NCBI GenBank assembly: GCA_964472505.1
Contig: CAYYQW010000003.1
Span: 34,752-98,751, forward strand
Length of the DNA: 64,000 nt
From: JAYEIA01 sp964472505
GTDB lineage: Bacteria; Bacteroidota; Bacteroidia; Bacteroidales; JAADGE01
Direction: 5' to 3'
The position numbers and the translations under genes are program-made. Under the pieces are notes generated by a model. That model made no database searches. It was not told the origin of the DNA and saw only the letters and a list, made by a program, of their open reading frames with translations. This document shows positions 18,315 through 26,769 of this stretch, piece by piece. Positions within the stretch are counted from its first letter, which is position 1. Each line of letters opens with the position of its first letter.

Positions 18315-18929
18315 TTATATCAGTATTCTTATAAATTGAACAAGGGCCGTAAGTGCAAATATGCCGCACATAATTTTGTTTATGTTTTTTGAGAGTGATT
18401 GAACACTCTTTTTTATTTTAACTGCAAGATAAATAAAAAATTCCAATGTTAATAATTTTCCCGACAAAACACCGATTAAAAAAAATGCAAGGAACTCCGG
18501 TTTCTGCTCAAGCCAACTTTCCGAAAACAAGTAAACTACGGTAATAAGCCCAAAAGCAAATACTTGTAAACTTATCATATTTAAAACCAAACCTTTAACA
18601 AAATAAAGTTTGTAAGTGTTTTTTGCTGTGTTTGTTTGTGGTTTTCTGAAAAAAAAGTGTAAGGAAGCACCGGATGCTACAATTATGGTTATGATTTTTA
18701 TAATAATACTGTCTGTAAAAAAATCTTTTAACACTAAGCCGAAAATAATGGCCAAAGCAGCAAATATTCCTTCTGTGAAGGCTGCTCCGAGAGATATCCG
18801 GCGAGCTTGTTTACTGCTTTGATGCATGGTGGTATCAATTATTGATAAATTAACCAAACCCGGCGGCAAAGCTGCAATGATACAAGCAAAGAGTCCGATA
18901 AAAAAATATGTTATTATTCCGATTATCAT
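18315..18929 (-). CDS. LysE/RhtB-family exporter
   Basis: This 204-residue inner-membrane protein has about six hydrophobic helices. The N-terminal motif ALPPGLVNLSIIDTTM, followed by GAAFTEGIFAALAIIFG, is the LysE/RhtB pattern. The family exports amino acids and small amino compounds. It lies between the rhodanese-thioredoxin gene (88 bases upstream) and the membrane redoxin gene (54 bases downstream). An export role for a sulfur amino acid product would fit the neighbourhood but is inference. Confidence 0.8.
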   Translation of the reverse strand: MIIGIITYFFIGLFACIIAALPPGLVNLSIIDTTMHQSSKQARRISLGAAFTEGIFAALAIIFGLVLKDFFTDSIIIKIITIIVASGASLHFFFRKPQTNTAKNTYKLYFVKGLVLNMISLQVFAFGLITVVYLFSESWLEQKPEFLAFFLIGVLSGKLLTLEFFIYLAVKIKKSVQSLSKNINKIMCGIFALTALVQFIRILI

Positions 18930-19017
18930 TGTGTTTCTTTAAGTGTTCGGTTATTTAATCTGCTATATTATTTGCAAAAAAATCAGCAAGCGTATTATTT
19001 TGTGAGACCAATGGGTT

Positions 19018-19734
19018 TTATTTGAATTTTTCAAACCATTCAGCTATTTCGTTGCGAGAAATGTATCCGTATTTTTCCGACATCTTTTGGCCGTTTTTGT
19101 ATATGGCAAAATACGGAACTGCACCAAGTTTTAGTTTTTTTATTAAGCGTTTGCTTGCATCTGCATTTATTTTCTCAATTTGGTAGCTGCCGTGGTATTC
19201 TGTTTTTAAGCTGTCAATCATGGGCATCATTTTTCGGCAAGGGGCACACCATGGCGCATAAAAATCTATCAGTACGGGTTTTTCCGAAGCAATCAGTTTT
19301 TCAAATTCTTCGGGGCTTATTCGGTCGGTTTCATCCGGTTTGGCATCCGGTTCAGAAACGGTTGGGTAGTCCAGCAGATTCCATTCCATAATGCCTTGTT
19401 TAAGATTATATACTTTTTCGTAACCGTTTTCGGCCAAGATTTCAGCGGCTTTTTCACTTCGATATCCGGTATTACAGTACAGGTAAATGGCTTGGTCTTT
19501 TGGGAGCAAGAGTAAGTTACGTTTGAAGCTGAAACTGTAATAATTTAACTGTGCCGCATGGCTTATGTGTTCGTTTTTATACTCATTTTCGGTGCGTACG
19601 TCAATCAGGCTTACCTTTTTTTGAGAAATTAATTCTTTAAACTGTTTTGAGTTTATATTTATATATGTGTTTGGCTGAGATGCTGCAAATGATATAAAAA
19701 AGCTGAGAATGAGTGAGATTATAATGGTTTTCAT
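19018..19734 (-). CDS. Exported rhodanese-thioredoxin fusion
   Basis: This is a two-domain protein of 238 residues. A signal peptide (about 1-19) directs it to the periplasm. The rhodanese domain (about 25-122) has an active loop YCNTGYRSE with Cys87. The thioredoxin domain (about 135-238) has YAPWCAPCRKMMP with Cys163 and Cys166 and the cis-proline segment GAVPYFAIYKNG. Rhodanese carries a persulfide and thioredoxin could reduce it or its target. The gene starts 2 bases after the cysteine-dioxygenase-like gene stops, so the pair is almost certainly co-translated and likely acts in sulfur metabolism. Confidence 0.9.
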   Translation of the reverse strand: MKTIIISLILSFFISFAASQPNTYININSKQFKELISQKKVSLIDVRTENEYKNEHISHAAQLNYYSFSFKRNLLLLPKDQAIYLYCNTGYRSEKAAEILAENGYEKVYNLKQGIMEWNLLDYPTVSEPDAKPDETDRISPEEFEKLIASEKPVLIDFYAPWCAPCRKMMPMIDSLKTEYHGSYQIEKINADASKRLIKKLKLGAVPYFAIYKNGQKMSEKYGYISRNEIAEWFEKFK

Positions 19735-19736
19735 CG

Positions 19737-20402
19737 CTAAAGTGTTTTTGTGTTATGAATTCTGTTTCTTGCATGGAATTTTTGCGTTATTGTGTTATAA
19801 TCTCGGGCTGTTTTGCTGTTTGTTTTTAAACCGGTTTCAACTGATTTACAGTATTCATCACTCATATCAATAAATGCCGGGCCTGTGGTGGTTCGAATTC
19901 GTTCTTTTTCTATTTCAAATATTTCACTGTCTTCCGTTATGTTGCCTTTGTAAGAATTTGAGCCGTATATATGCAGCGTCATAAATGCTTTATCGGATAA
20001 ATTGCCCATGGCATGAATCATTTTGCCGCATACGGGAGCTATGCTTCCTTTTCTGATTGTTTCGGATAAAACCAAATCTATGAATTTTCCTTCGACTGAA
20101 TAGAGTCGGTGGTTAGCGTTGCCCAAAAAAAAGACGGCACCCCATTCTGAGTGTCCGTGGCTGTGAATGGCGGTAAAATCACCCGGGTTCCAGCTCATGG
20201 CGTAGATACCGAAATTATCTGTTTTATATATTTCGCAACGTCCGTAACTTTCTTGTTTCGGGTGCTTGTATTGTGCATATTGTTCAACATCCTGTTGTCG
20301 GATATTGACTTGCTTAATAATGTTTACAAGTTTCTTGTTATCCGGAGTTTCGGTATTTTGAATTTTATCAATCAAAACGGATAGTTTGTCGCTTGTTTTC
20401 AT
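19737..20402 (-). CDS. Cysteine dioxygenase-like cupin
   Basis: This 221-residue protein fits type I cysteine dioxygenases, which oxidise cysteine to cysteine sulfinate with a 3-His iron. The cupin motif WNPGDFTAIHSHGHSEWGAV supplies His80, His82 and possibly His84. The third ligand is probably His130 in KMIHAMGN, as in the CDO family. I start it at the ATG at 20402 (MKTSDK). The 11-codon-longer frame would begin inside the hairpin at 20421-20453. It is coupled to the rhodanese-thioredoxin gene with a 2-base gap. Another thiol dioxygenase or a plain cupin remains possible. Confidence 0.75.
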   Translation of the reverse strand: MKTSDKLSVLIDKIQNTETPDNKKLVNIIKQVNIRQQDVEQYAQYKHPKQESYGRCEIYKTDNFGIYAMSWNPGDFTAIHSHGHSEWGAVFFLGNANHRLYSVEGKFIDLVLSETIRKGSIAPVCGKMIHAMGNLSDKAFMTLHIYGSNSYKGNITEDSEIFEIEKERIRTTTGPAFIDMSDEYCKSVETGLKTNSKTARDYNTITQKFHARNRIHNTKTL

Positions 20403-20420
20403 CACGTTTAATATTTTAAG

Positions 20421-20453
20421 AAACTCTGCCGGCATTATATTCCGGCAGAGTTT
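20421..20453 (-). terminator. Terminator or attenuator between the YceI and cupin genes
   Basis: A 12-base perfect stem pairs AAACTCTGCCGG (20421-20432) with CCGGCAGAGTTT (20442-20453). It lies 11 bases past the YceI stop codon and 19 bases before the ATG of the cupin gene. Some read-through into the downstream operon is likely. Confidence 0.65.
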
Positions 20454-20463
20454 GGAAAATTAT

Positions 20464-21018
20464 TTATTTGATTGTATATATTCCTTTGAAGGTAACTTCA
20501 ATATCATCGGCTACATTGTTTTCCTTTTTCTTGCTTTGAGGTTTTCCTACATTGTATTGCCCTATTTGCTTAACTGTAAAAACCGAGCTTGCTGTTATTT
20601 TGTTGTCTTTTACTTCAATGGTTCCTTGCTCGCTTATGTTTTTAGTTACATCACGTATTGTCAAATCGCCGCTTACCGCAACTTCGTACGTTCCGTCGGT
20701 ATCCCATTTTACGTCCGATAAATTTTGAATTTTACCTTTAAAAGTTATTTTCGGGTATTTGGATGAGTGCATGAAATTTTCCTGATTAAAGTGTTTTTGC
20801 ATCAAGGCTTTTTCAAATTCAAATGCTTGCACAGGTATGGAAAATGCCATTTCTCCGTTTTGTGTGTCAAGGGTTGAGCTTACTTTGTAATTGTTAGCCG
20901 TAATGTTTTCCGCTACGGTGTTTGAAAAAATTATGGCGTGGCCGCCTCGGGTCATGTACTTTTGTGCGCTTACAAAAGAGGGAATTAAAATTGCGATTAA
21001 AATGATTAGTTTTTTCAT
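20464..21018 (-). CDS. YceI-family periplasmic lipid-binding-like protein
   Basis: This 184-residue protein has a signal peptide (about 1-18, ending FVSA) and a YceI lipocalin-like barrel. The fold is marked by FSIPVQAFEFEKALMQKHF, KYPKITFKGKI, YEVAVSGDLTIRDVTKNI and the closing strand VTFKGIYTIK. YceI proteins bind polyprenoids or amphiphilic molecules in the periplasm. It lies 61 bases after the OB-fold gene on the same strand. Confidence 0.9.
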   Translation of the reverse strand: MKKLIILIAILIPSFVSAQKYMTRGGHAIIFSNTVAENITANNYKVSSTLDTQNGEMAFSIPVQAFEFEKALMQKHFNQENFMHSSKYPKITFKGKIQNLSDVKWDTDGTYEVAVSGDLTIRDVTKNISEQGTIEVKDNKITASSVFTVKQIGQYNVGKPQSKKKENNVADDIEVTFKGIYTIK

Positions 21019-21079
21019 GATTTTTAAATTTTAATGATTACTAAATTTGAGAAAATTATTTGTTGATACTTTTTTGAGT

Positions 21080-21526
21080 TTATTCTATCAGGTCGCATTT
21101 TTCAAGTATGGCATATTCGGTTATGTCTAAAAATTCATCATAGCCGGCTCCTAATCTTACCACACCTTTAATGCTGATCTCGTCGCCCGGTTTAAGTTTA
21201 TCGGCGGCAGATTTACTCGCCTCGGTGAAAGTGCAATTTATTCCGGCTTTATCGGTCTTAAGACTTACTACCTTCTGTTTTAATTGGTCTTCTGATATTT
21301 CGCTTACTTCACCGGTTACGATTATTACTTTATCGAGGTATTTTTCGTTACTTTTCTCCGGCTGCTCAATAAATTCGTTTACTAAGCTGTTAGCTTTCAG
21401 ACGGTAGCTTGCTTCTTCGCCTTGTATGTCGCGATGCGGCATGTTAAACAAGTAGATTATAACAACTGCTCCGATTGCTGCGGCAATACCGCCTCCGATT
21501 AATCCGTACTTTACGATTTTTTTCAT
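21080..21526 (-). CDS. Membrane-anchored OB-fold protein (tRNA_anti-like)
   Basis: From the ATG at 21526 this is a 148-residue protein. The longer frame adds 32 residues rich in polar amino acids. A membrane anchor lies at about 7-28 (KYGLIGGGIAAAIGAVVIIY). The rest resembles the OB-fold domain called tRNA_anti-like: KYLDKVIIVTGEVSEIS, VVSLKTDKAGINCTF and LKPGDEISIKGVVRLGAG. Small anchored proteins of this kind often accompany YceI in Bacteroidota. The function is unknown. A possible -7 box (TAAATTTG) lies at 21620-21627 on the minus strand, with no good -33. Confidence 0.75.
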   Translation of the reverse strand: MKKIVKYGLIGGGIAAAIGAVVIIYLFNMPHRDIQGEEASYRLKANSLVNEFIEQPEKSNEKYLDKVIIVTGEVSEISEDQLKQKVVSLKTDKAGINCTFTEASKSAADKLKPGDEISIKGVVRLGAGYDEFLDITEYAILEKCDLIE

Positions 21527-21739
21527 GTGCTTTGATTTTTTGTTATGACTATTTAAACTGTGAAATGTATTTCGTTTTTTAGTTTCATTTGAATAGTCGT
21601 TGGCTTTTTTAATTCCTGACAAATTTATCTGAATATTATTAATTATCAGTAAATTTAACTGTATTTCAGTTATTTATATTTACTTTAAATAATATCTGAG
21701 AATATTCAAGTGGTTTCTTTTGAAACTAATTAGGCGTTT

Positions 21740-21777
21740 AAACCACTCTCGGCGCGTTTTGAAAATGCACCGAGAGT
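21740..21777 (+). repeat. Repeat B, copy 2 (33-base palindrome)
   Basis: Bases 21745-21777 fold almost completely: ACTCTCGG with CCGAGAGT, one C-A mismatch, then a 7-base inner stem around a single G. Bases 21740-21772 match 12301-12333 in the opposite orientation. The element lies in a 400-base gene-free stretch (21.73-22.13 kb) that is more GC-rich than its surroundings. Confidence 0.6.
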
Positions 21778-22018
21778 AAAGCATAAACCCGTGTAACCGC
21801 TCCAAGCTGCCCACACGTTTTGAAGTCCTTCCTTAGACTGATGCTCAGGAACCGCCGGACGTTCAAAAGTGTTTCAATCTTCCTCAGCCATAAGCCAAAA
21901 CCCGCTGTCAAACTTACAGCCAAGTCCCCCTGCCGGCGAATTAGAGCATAGCCGTTAAGTTAAGACAATTATAATATGATTTTAATTAGCTCTGTGCCTT
22001 AGTGTTTGGCAGAAAACC

Positions 22019-22099
22019 CTGCGCCCGTGTGGTGTTTTCACCGCACGGAATTTTAAAGCCGCCTATTTTGCGTCAGGTGAAAACACTTTACGCGCGCAG
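22019..22099. repeat. 81-bp inverted-repeat element
   Basis: The ends 22019-22042 and 22076-22099 are inverted copies over 24 bases, including a perfect 11-base match (GTGTTTTCACC with GGTGAAAACAC). A second, mutually exclusive hairpin uses 22025-22034 with 22039-22048 around TTTT. It sits between the anti-sigma gene and the OB-fold gene. There is no coding capacity. Confidence 0.55.
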
Positions 22100-22127
22100 T
22101 ATTCAATGGTTTTATTTTGAGAGGGAA

Positions 22128-22388
22128 TTATTTAGATTTCTCTTCTAATTTTTCTTTTAATTCTTTAGTGAATTTTTGGAGATCCACCGTATGGAGCACA
22201 CCATTTTTCTCAATAGCCGAGTCTATCAGTTTGCTTTGGTTTTCATATCGGCGGCAGGCATTGCACATGCTTTTGTGAAGAGAAAGGCGTATTTTTTCAG
22301 AAATACTTAGTTTTGTATATAGTTTTTTTTCAATAAGCTCGGTAGCTTTTAAGCAGGACAGTAGCAAGAAGCGCATTATTTTCTTCAT
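22128..22388 (-). CDS. Small anti-sigma-factor-like protein
   Basis: This 86-residue protein is encoded 5 bases downstream of an ECF sigma factor. It contains LSCLKATELIEKKL near the N-terminus and LHKSMCNACRRYENQSKL in the middle. The His-x3-Cys-x2-Cys pattern (His38, Cys42, Cys45) plus an N-terminal Cys is what zinc-binding anti-sigma domains of the ZAS type show. No membrane segment is evident, so this would be a soluble anti-sigma. The assignment rests on both pattern and context. Confidence 0.7.
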   Translation of the reverse strand: MKKIMRFLLLSCLKATELIEKKLYTKLSISEKIRLSLHKSMCNACRRYENQSKLIDSAIEKNGVLHTVDLQKFTKELKEKLEEKSK

Positions 22389-22393
22389 AACAA

Positions 22394-22939
22394 TTATCTC
22401 TTAAACCAATTATTCTCAACACAATAGCGTAATTCTAATTTTGCTCTGTGTGTTATTTGCCACATATTAGTCGTGCTGATATCCAGTTCCTGACATATTT
22501 TGTCCGCTTTTCTTTCATGTAAATATTTCATGCGTATAAGTGCCGACCATTGCCCGGGTAGGTTCTCAATACACCAATTCAGTATTTTTCTGAATTCCTC
22601 GTTGTCTAAAAGATGTTTTTCATCTTCCTGCCAATCATTTGGACGCGATTCGGATTTCCATTCTCCGTCCGGCGTAAAAAAACGGCTTGGATTTTCGATA
22701 TTTGTTTTTTGAGGTTCGCGATATTTTTTTCTGTAATAATCGCTGATTTTGTTTTTAAGAATGGAAAAAATCCAAGTTTTTGCTTTGCTGTCTCCTTTAA
22801 ATTTACCAATGTTTTCAGCTACGGCAAAGAAGGTGTCTTGTATGATGTCTTTTGCCGTTTCTTCGTTTGGTATCTTGTGCAAAGTCCACGACAGCATTTC
22901 CGGCGTATATTCGTCAATCCACTGATTAATAATATCCAT
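22394..22939 (-). CDS. ECF-type RNA polymerase sigma factor
   Basis: This is a 181-residue sigma-70 family member with only regions 2 and 4. Region 2 is DIIQDTFFAVAENIGKF followed by KTWIFSILKNKISDYYRKK. Region 4 is ALIRMKYLHERKADKICQELDISTTNMWQITHRAKLELR, a helix-turn-helix with the usual spacing. The linker is longer than average. It is followed by the small anti-sigma gene. The target promoters are unknown. No autoregulatory promoter could be recognised upstream. Confidence 0.92.
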   Translation of the reverse strand: MDIINQWIDEYTPEMLSWTLHKIPNEETAKDIIQDTFFAVAENIGKFKGDSKAKTWIFSILKNKISDYYRKKYREPQKTNIENPSRFFTPDGEWKSESRPNDWQEDEKHLLDNEEFRKILNWCIENLPGQWSALIRMKYLHERKADKICQELDISTTNMWQITHRAKLELRYCVENNWFKR

Positions 22940-23010
22940 TTGCTTAGAATTGTTTGGTAAAAATATAATTTATAATCGGAAATTCAAATTGTAAGAACCG
23001 GCTGCCGAAA

Positions 23011-23044
23011 AAAAAGGCCGCTTCTTTAAAGAAGCAGCCTTTTT
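23011..23044 (-). terminator. Terminator of the GAPDH gene
   Basis: A stem GGCCGCTTC (23016-23024) pairs with GAAGCAGCC (23031-23039) with one mismatch. It is flanked by A8 on the left and T5 on the right, giving a U-run in either direction. It lies 28 bases past the GAPDH stop codon. Confidence 0.85.
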
Positions 23045-23066
23045 CGGAAAATGATAAACAATTAAA

Positions 23067-24071
23067 TTATACTAATTTGTCGAGCAAATCAACTACTCTT
23101 GCCGAGTAACCCCACTCATTATCATACCATGAGAGTACTTTAACCATTCTGCCTTCCGCCATTGTGGCTTGGGCGTCAAAGATTGATGAGTGATAATTGT
23201 GTATCACATCGGTGGATACAATCGGATCTTCGGTATATTCCAAAATGCCTTTCATGGGGCCTTCAGCGGCTTCTTTCATGGCGGCATTAATTTCTTCCAC
23301 ACTTACTTCTTTTTTCATATAAACCACTAAATCAACCAATGAGCCGGTGGGCGTGGGAACGCGTGTGGCCATACCGTTGAGTTTTCCTTTCAATTCCGGA
23401 ATGACTACACCTACCGCTTTGGCTGCTCCGGTAGTGGTCGGGATGATAGACATGGCGGCTGAACGTGCTCTTCGTAAGTCGCTGTGCGGGGCATCCAATA
23501 TGTTTTGGTCGTTGGTGTATGAGTGGATGGTGTTCATTAGTCCGCTTTCAATACCAAACTTGTCATTCAATACTTTAGCTACGGGAGCCAAGCAGTTGGT
23601 AGTACATGATGCGTTTGATACGCAGGTGTCGCTCTCTTGTAAGTGGTCATCGTTTACACCCAATACAATCATGCGGTCTATGGTATCTTTTGCGGGAACG
23701 CAAAGGATAACTTTTTTGGCGCCGGCTTTCAGGTGGTCGCCGTATCCGCCTTTGTCGCTTTCGCGCACGCGGAATACGCCGGTACATTCTACTACTACAT
23801 CCGGAGTTTGTGCCCATTTGATGTCGGCGGGATTGCGCTCGGCAGTTACGCCTACTTTTTTCCCGTTTACAATCAGTCCGTCGGCATCGTGTTCTACGGT
23901 TCCGTCAAACAAGCCTTGTGTAGAGTCGTATTTTAAAAGGTGAGCGAGTACTTTATTGTCGGTCAAGTCGTTTACGCCAACTATTTCGTGGTCTGTTTTT
24001 TCCAAAATAATTTTGAAAACGTTGCGTCCTATTCTTCCGAATCCGTTAATTCCTACTTTTACTTTTGCCAT
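23067..24071 (-). CDS. gapA: Type I glyceraldehyde-3-phosphate dehydrogenase
   Basis: This catalyses oxidative phosphorylation of glyceraldehyde-3-phosphate in glycolysis. The 334 residues are of normal length. The NAD-binding motif is VGINGFGRIGRNVFK, the catalytic motif is SNASCTTNCLAP with Cys156, and the C-terminal domain shows GAAKAVGVVIPELKGKLNG and WYDNEWGYSARVVDL. It is a single gene with its own terminator. A -7-like box (TAAATTTG on the minus strand) lies at 24119-24126. Confidence 0.98.
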   Translation of the reverse strand: MAKVKVGINGFGRIGRNVFKIILEKTDHEIVGVNDLTDNKVLAHLLKYDSTQGLFDGTVEHDADGLIVNGKKVGVTAERNPADIKWAQTPDVVVECTGVFRVRESDKGGYGDHLKAGAKKVILCVPAKDTIDRMIVLGVNDDHLQESDTCVSNASCTTNCLAPVAKVLNDKFGIESGLMNTIHSYTNDQNILDAPHSDLRRARSAAMSIIPTTTGAAKAVGVVIPELKGKLNGMATRVPTPTGSLVDLVVYMKKEVSVEEINAAMKEAAEGPMKGILEYTEDPIVSTDVIHNYHSSIFDAQATMAEGRMVKVLSWYDNEWGYSARVVDLLDKLV

Positions 24072-24294
24072 GTTATTATAATTTTAAAGATGAATAATCT
24101 TTTGTTTCAAATACACTACAAATTTATAAATATTATCGAAACTTAAAATTGATTAATGTCATAATGCAGGTTTTCAGCGAATTTCAAACGTTTTCGGAAA
24201 GTAATTTTAACATTTTTAACATTTGGGCGGATGAAAAATTCTTCAAATTGTCCCAAAAGAGATTCGAAGGTGTTTCCGGTTATTTTATGCTTGT

Positions 24295-24936
24295 CTATGA
24301 GACAATGCTGTAGAAAAAATGCAAAATTATTTTCGGATTTAAGACTATGGGAAACAAAAAGCCAAAAACTGCACCTGCAAAGTGCGCATCGTGGGCTATG
24401 TCTGAATCGCCGCGACGACTCATGATGTATGAATAAATTAAATAACCGGCTCCGAGCACAACGGCCGGAATATCTATGGGAATTAAAATAATTCTCAGAG
24501 GCGCTAAGGGAGCAAAAAGAATGAGTGAAAACACAACGGCAGAAACTGCACCGGATGCTCCTACTGAATTATAGCTAAAATTATTTCGGTGTTTGAAAAG
24601 TGACGGTAATGCGGCAATCGGTATCGCCAAGACGTACATCAGTACATAGAAAAATTTTCCGTAGCGAGCCAACTCTCCAAAGAAGTCAGTCCGGGAAAAA
24701 ATACTTTCAACCGTTTGTCCGAAACTCCACAAAACATACATATTGATACCAAGATGCAGCCAACCGGCATGCAGCAGCCCGTGTGAAAACATTCTAAAGT
24801 ATTCTTTTTTCCGGGCAACCATGTAGGCATTGAATTTCAGCTTATTAAACATTTCATCATTGCTGAAAGCTTTTGCCGAAACAATAACCGTAATTACGAT
24901 TAAAAAAATTGTATTGTTGAAAATATCCGAAAGCAT
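24295..24936 (-). CDS. Rhomboid-family intramembrane serine protease
   Basis: This 213-residue membrane protein has about six helices. Hallmarks are the HAGWLHLGINMYVLWSFG segment (helix 2), the catalytic Ser128 in NSVGASGAVSAV and His185 in DAHFAGAVFGF. Rhomboids cut transmembrane proteins within the bilayer. It begins 5 bases after holA stops and so is the last gene of the kdsD-tatC-holA-rhomboid run. The substrate is unknown. Confidence 0.93.
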   Translation of the reverse strand: MLSDIFNNTIFLIVITVIVSAKAFSNDEMFNKLKFNAYMVARKKEYFRMFSHGLLHAGWLHLGINMYVLWSFGQTVESIFSRTDFFGELARYGKFFYVLMYVLAIPIAALPSLFKHRNNFSYNSVGASGAVSAVVFSLILFAPLAPLRIILIPIDIPAVVLGAGYLIYSYIMSRRGDSDIAHDAHFAGAVFGFLFPIVLNPKIILHFFYSIVS

Positions 24937-24941
24937 AATTT

Positions 24942-25940
24942 TTAGTACAATATCTTGAAAAGGAGTTCTTTAAGCAAGTCGGCATGTGTTGTACTTACGT
25001 TTCCCAAACCTTTGGCTTTCATATCGTACTCACGCAAATGTGATATAATCCGAACGGCCTTGGCAATGGGGTATTTGCGCGCTGCGGCCTGATAATCTTT
25101 CACAAAGAAAGGATGTATTTTGAGCTCGGCGGCGGCATTGTTTTTACTTTTATCTTTCAGATAATGAAAAGTCAGTATTTTAGAAAAATAATAATATAAA
25201 GAATTGATGGTGAGTATCATCGGGTTATTCTTTGGGTTGGATGCAAAGTGTTTTGCTATCCGAAAAGCTTTTACGGTATCCTTATCGCGCAAAGCATTTT
25301 GGAGCTCAAAATTATTATAATCTTTACTTATACCGATATTTTTTTCTATGGCGGCATCGTCAATTTTTGAGCCTTCGGGCAAGACAAGCATGAGTTTGTC
25401 TAATTCATTTTTAATTTTACTGAGTTCGGTGCCCAAAAATTCGGTCAGTAAAACGCTTGCTTTGGTAGTGATGTTATAGTTTTTATCGGTAAGGTATTTT
25501 TCAATCCAAGCGGGCACTTGATTGTCGTATAGTTTTTTCGATTCAAAAATTACGGCATTCTTGCCTAAAGTTTTAAAGAATTTTTTTCGCTTATCCGGCT
25601 TTTTATGTTTGAAGTTAATTACTAAAATGGTTGATTTTAGAGGTTTTTCGGCATAATATACCAGTTTGTCTATGTTTTTAAGATGTTGAGCTTCTTTTAG
25701 AATAATTACCTGATGATTGGCCATCATGGGATAGCGTCGGGCGGCATTGTCCACTTCTTCGGCCGATGTTTCTTTGCCGTATATAACGGTTTGGTTGAAT
25801 GATTTTTCCGATTCGCTCAAAACATGTTCAGAGATATAATCGGTAATCAAATCAATATAATAAGGCTCATCACCGTGCAGAAAATATATGGGGTGGTAGA
25901 TTTTCTTTTTTAAGTCGGAAATAATTTTTTCGTAGCTCAT
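24942..25940 (-). CDS. holA: DNA polymerase III delta subunit
   Basis: The delta subunit opens and loads the sliding clamp. From the ATG at 25940 (MSYEKIISDL) the protein has 332 residues, normal for HolA. The 21-residue-longer frame starts with TTG inside tatC. Features include YFLHGDEPYYIDLI near the N-terminus, VIILKEAQHLKN, and the C-terminal collar part with HPFFVKDYQAAARKY. It lies 13 bases downstream of tatC and is tightly followed by the rhomboid gene. Confidence 0.92.
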   Translation of the reverse strand: MSYEKIISDLKKKIYHPIYFLHGDEPYYIDLITDYISEHVLSESEKSFNQTVIYGKETSAEEVDNAARRYPMMANHQVIILKEAQHLKNIDKLVYYAEKPLKSTILVINFKHKKPDKRKKFFKTLGKNAVIFESKKLYDNQVPAWIEKYLTDKNYNITTKASVLLTEFLGTELSKIKNELDKLMLVLPEGSKIDDAAIEKNIGISKDYNNFELQNALRDKDTVKAFRIAKHFASNPKNNPMILTINSLYYYFSKILTFHYLKDKSKNNAAAELKIHPFFVKDYQAAARKYPIAKAVRIISHLREYDMKAKGLGNVSTTHADLLKELLFKILY

Positions 25941-25953
25941 AAAGCGAAACGGT

Positions 25954-26769
25954 TTATGCTTTTTTAATCTCTCTTTTTTGTTTACGCTCAATGCGTTTGG
26001 CAATTACAATACCTACTTCATATAAAATAAATAAGGGAACGGCCACCAGCACTTGACTGAAAACATCCGGCGGTGTAATTACGGCCGAAAGGATCAATAC
26101 AACAATGATGGAGTGCTTTCGGTATTTTTTTAAGAAATCTACGGTTACTAAGCCTATTTTGCTCAAAAAATAAATTAATATCGGCAATTCAAAAATCACT
26201 GCCGAGGCCAGTATAACCGAGGTTATGGTTTGAATGTATGATTTCAGATTAATTTGATTAAGAACAGCTCCGCTTACTTCGTAACCGCCCAGAAAATGCA
26301 AAGACAGGGGAGTAATTACATAATAACCAAACAATGCGCCCAATGAAAACAGCACTGAGGCAAAGAAAACGGCACCGCGGCTGTGTTTTATTTCTTTCTT
26401 TTTTAAAGCCGGTTTCAGAAATAACCAAAATTGGTAAAAGACGTACGGGAAAGCAATGACTAAGCCGGCAATTATAGAAACCGAAATATGTGTCATAAAT
26501 TGCCCGGCCATTTTGATATTGATAATTTGAAAGCCTTTTTGATTAATGCAAAGCGCATCTATATTGAGGTAATTGCCTAATTGACAAAGCTTTGCATTGG
26601 TAAAAAAATCGGATGATTTGGGTGCTAAAATAATTACATCAAAAATTATATTGCGAAATAAAAAGGCCAGTACGGCAAATATCATTATTCCAAAAATAGC
26701 ACGAATAATATGATGCCTGAGCGTTTCAAGATGCTCCAGAAAACTCATTTCTTTTTTTACCTTTTTCAT
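25954..26769 (-). CDS. tatC: Sec-independent protein translocase TatC
   Basis: This is the core receptor of the twin-arginine translocase, with six membrane helices in 271 residues. The typical N-terminal motif SFLEHLETLRHHIIRAI is present, as is the FPYVFYQFWLFLKPAL segment. The C-terminus is basic. It overlaps the kdsD stop by 4 bases (ATGA). No tatA/B gene is next to it. A Tat-type substrate (the ferredoxin subunit at 51-52 kb) is encoded in the same window. Confidence 0.96.
   Translation of the reverse strand: MKKVKKEMSFLEHLETLRHHIIRAIFGIMIFAVLAFLFRNIIFDVIILAPKSSDFFTNAKLCQLGNYLNIDALCINQKGFQIINIKMAGQFMTHISVSIIAGLVIAFPYVFYQFWLFLKPALKKKEIKHSRGAVFFASVLFSLGALFGYYVITPLSLHFLGGYEVSGAVLNQINLKSYIQTITSVILASAVIFELPILIYFLSKIGLVTVDFLKKYRKHSIIVVLILSAVITPPDVFSQVLVAVPLFILYEVGIVIAKRIERKQKREIKKA

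Noticed and set aside
20403..20435. Upstream ATG for the cysteine-dioxygenase-like gene
   Set aside because: It lies inside the terminator hairpin; the ATG at 20402 is clear of it and gives a normal N-terminus.
21738..21923. 61-codon minus-strand ORF whose end resembles the C-terminus of the 12298-13287 protein
   Set aside because: The similarity comes from the shared hairpin repeat B, not from homologous proteins; the rest of the frame has no family features.
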